A stretch of DNA of 64,000 bases, taken from contig OZ231127.1 in assembly GCA_965153355.1 (NCBI GenBank), forward strand, positions 57,908,001 through 57,972,000, in the 5' to 3' direction. The DNA comes from Flaccisagitta enflata. Lineage: Eukaryota > Chaetognatha > Sagittoidea > Aphragmophora. Positions 62,014 through 64,000 of the stretch are shown here, one piece after another (the first letter of the stretch is position 1; every line of letters starts with the position of its first letter). The notes below the pieces were generated by a model that was given only the letters and a program-made list of their open reading frames with translations, made no database searches and was not told the DNA's origin. Made by a program: the position numbers and the translations under genes.

Positions 62014-62245
62014 ATGGCGCATCTTGGGCAAGCTCAAAAGCAAGGAGAAGCGGAAGAGATCGAGGAACTCGTGCAACCGCAGCAGGAGCATCTGCAGCAG
62101 CTGGTCGACTTCAATCGGGAAAGCCTTAAAAAGGCTGAAATTCGAGTGACCAACTTTGACGGACGAATTCACTTCGAAGCTGCGCAACCGCATCCCGAAC
62201 AGATCGTCGTCGAGACTATGAAACTCGATCAACGCTGCGTGGTGC

Positions 62246-62340
<95 letters not shown>

Positions 62341-62680
62341 CCACAAGCAGTTCATTCGTCTTCTCCCACAATTCACTCCCTGAATGAAAAGATGAAAGCT
62401 TTTAAACTAAAACCATTGACTGGAAAAATGAAATTGTTGACCAAACGGAAAGAGGCTAATAACGCCGCATCGACTCCAAAGACGCCGCTGACGCCGCCAG
62501 CGCCGCTTATTTCGACACCGCCGCTGCCGCCAACGGCGGCGACGACGACGACAACGAAACCTACGGCAGCGTCGGCGCCGCTGGAACCGCGATCGCCGAG
62601 AGCCCAAAGTGGCTCCTGGTTCGTTTGTGATCTACATCCAGATTTGGAAGTTGCCGTCATCTTGCCCGGTCTTACCATGG
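62014..62680 (+). CDS. Polyglutamine protein, first coding exon; tentatively cordon-bleu-like
   Basis: ATG in an AAAAAATGG context opens 222 codons plus one base to ACCATGG|GTAAGT. The order is a Gln/Glu-rich amphipathic start (HLGQAQKQGEAEEIEELVQP), about 34 Gln from a CAA run (62245-62342), a basic segment (MKAFKLKPLTGKMKLLTKRK), a Thr/Pro/Ala-rich stretch, then CDLHPDLEVAVILPGLTMG. The last stretch recalls the N-terminal DVELSVVLPGD segment of COBL/COBLL1 proteins (actin-nucleator family), where a ubiquitin-like fold begins. This is a weak match by memory, and the rest of the gene is beyond the window. Leucine and proline low-complexity frames on the opposite strand are shadows. Confidence 0.7.
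62245..62342 (+). repeat. Coding (CAA)n, about 32 pure Gln codons
   Basis: Uninterrupted CAA triplets inside the coding exon, so repeat length changes would change polyglutamine length directly. The same AAC/CAA motif is the commonest intronic microsatellite in this window. Confidence 0.95.
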
Positions 62681-62737
62681 GTAAGTGAGAAAAAATCTTA
62701 CTATCCAGTCATTTGTGTTTTGTTTTTGGTTTTGTTT

Positions 62738-62945
62738 TAAGTTGCGGACACGCAACTCTATATGAGGTTTTGTCCTCCCGTCCGTTGGTCCGTTGGTCCG
62801 TGACCACGAGTCGAAAAGTGGAAAAACAAGCGTTTTTAGGGCTTTTTGTGTATGTGTCTGTGTTGGAAAGGGTGTTGGGTGGGGTGTTGGCGGTGGATGG
62901 GGGTTGGTTGCCCCTGCCCACCCGTCCGCAACGATGTTGTGACCT
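62738..62945 (+). mobile_element. Family A interspersed element, copy 13 (TTGCGG subtype)
   Basis: AGTTGCGGACACGCAACT start, CCGTCCGTTGGTCCG repeats, TTGCCCCTGCCCACC, then CCGTCCGCAACG. The arm AGTTGCGGAC pairs with GTCCGCAAC. The GGCCGTGTATCC hairpin end is missing. It lies 57 nt after the donor of the polyQ exon. Confidence 0.7.
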
Positions 62946-62984
62946 CGCGCCATTTTTAGTAGCGGCCCTGGCTGGCTGCGATGC

Positions 62985-63545
62985 CACACATATGGGGATT
63001 TTCTCCTCCTTCTCCTCCTACCTCAAATCCCAGTCTCGAGGCCCAAATTCCAGTCTCGAGGCCTAAATCCCAGTCTTGAGGCTCCATCCCAGCCTCAAGG
63101 CCCAAATCCTAGCACTCAAGGCCTCAAATTTAGCCTGAGGCCCAGATTTCAGCCTGAGCCCAAATCTCAGCTCTCAATGTCAAAATCTCAGCCGAGAGGC
63201 CAAGATCCACGCCTTGAGGCCCAAATCTCAGCCTCAAGACTGAAATCTGGGCCTTCAGGCTAGGATTTGGGCCTTGAGGCTAGGATTTGGGCCTTGAGGC
63301 TGGGATGTGGGCCTCAAGACTGGGATTTGGGCCTCGAGACTGGAATTTGGGCCTCGAGACTGGGATTTGAGGGGGGAGGGACGGAGGAGGAGGAGGAGGA
63401 GAAGGAGAAAATCCCACATATGTGTGAAAGCATAGGTCATCGACCCCTTCGGGGCCGCTGCCCTGCTCCCCCCTCAACTTCAACCACAACCTACTTAGGC
63501 AGGGCGCGGGTACCGCTGACCATCTAACGCTTTTGCGACTATTGT
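62985..63545. mobile_element. Family B element, copy 7, with a head-to-head inverted minisatellite
   Basis: Left block (63020-63235) has GAGGCCCAAATCCCAGTCTC units. Right block (63236-63372) has GAGACTGGGATTTGGGCCTC units, so the array inverts at its centre. Then AGCATAGGTCATCGACCCC, the TTCGGGGCCGCTGCC hairpin half and the reverse of the conserved head, GGTACCGCTGACCATC, and AACGCTTTTGCGACTAT. Confidence 0.75.
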
Positions 63546-63740
63546 TTTTGTTTATGCGAAAGTCCCTCCTAATTTGTCGAACTTTTCTTCTGTTTGTTTA
63601 TTTATCTATCTAACTCTGTCTCGCGGTCTCTCTAGCAGTCTAGCTCTGTCACTGTCGCTGTCTCTCTTTTACTCTGTGCCTTACATCTTGGTTTGTGTCT
63701 GTATTCTGTCTATCAGGCTGTCTTTCTATAATTCCGCCGT

Positions 63741-63744
<4 letters not shown>

Positions 63745-63772
<28 letters not shown>

Positions 63773-63911
63773 CTTCTTTCCTTCTTTCTTTCTTTCTTTC
63801 TCTCTCTCTCTCGGAAATAGTGGATAGCCGAAAAAGGACAATAAACAAAAACATCATTCTCCCATGAGACCAAGCGCGTCTTCGGAGGAACCAACGATCA
63901 ACAGATGAACC

Positions 63912-63970
<59 letters not shown>
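63745..63970. repeat. (TTTC)n and (CT)n microsatellites
   Basis: CT/TTTC run at 63745-63812 and CT run at 63918-63967. No coding exon is recognised from 63546 to the end of the window. Confidence 0.9.
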
Positions 63971-63972
<2 letters not shown>

Positions 63973-64000
63973 CAAAATGAATCATATTGAACCCATGATT

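Overview
This is nuclear DNA from a multicellular animal. It carries spliced genes with GT-AG introns, proteins of clear metazoan families, about 40% GC, and an extreme load of microsatellites (CT/GA, GTT/AAC, TTTC, GT) and short interspersed repeats. The species cannot be named from the sequence. The gene set (an NK3-class homeobox gene, an IQGAP with WW and IQ motifs, an hnRNP A/B protein and an RPGR-like RCC1 protein) fits a bilaterian invertebrate.

Layout. (1) 1-2799, + strand: three exons of an NKX3/bagpipe-type homeobox gene, 5' end outside the window. (2) 6115-23651, - strand: a complete IQGAP gene of 15 coding exons, about 1,835-1,852 residues. (3) 24903-32477, + strand: a complete hnRNP A/B-type gene, nine coding exons, 515 residues, with two RRMs and a modular Gly-rich tail. 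(4) 59579 down to at least 37988, - strand: an RPGR-like gene, 13 exons recognised, with an RCC1 propeller followed by acidic Lys/Glu-rich exons; its last exon was not found. (5) 62014-62680, + strand: the first coding exon of a polyglutamine protein, tentatively cordon-bleu-like, continuing past the window. Neighbours alternate in orientation: IQGAP and hnRNP are head-to-head 1.25 kb apart, RPGR and the last gene are head-to-head 2.4 kb apart, and the other pairs are tail-to-tail. The genes do not form a pathway; they look like ordinary neighbours.

Between and inside the genes are several repeat families. Family A is a roughly 165-260 bp element with at least 12 recognisable copies. Its terminal arm and a site 130-200 nt away stay complementary although their sequence changes between copies (covariation). 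One insertion is dated by an empty paralogous site. Family B has a conserved head, a GCGGCCCC/GGGGCCGC hairpin and a minisatellite with a roughly 20 bp period. Two foldback/MITE-like elements lie at 31521-32231 (TA target duplication) and 37194-37788. An array of eleven 41-nt hairpins lies at 53414-54266, and just beyond it a perfect 30-bp hairpin buries the 5' splice site of RPGR-like exon 8.

The most useful second looks are the covarying family A elements, the hairpin array with its splice-site hairpin, the 54-bp duplication at the end of RPGR-like exon 3 (weak in-frame donor versus strong donor behind a stop), the decayed tandem copies of an IQGAP exon end, and the frequent start of microsatellites within tens of bases of splice donors. 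Exon borders were read by eye from splice consensus, phase and family similarity remembered from the human proteins; no alignment was run.
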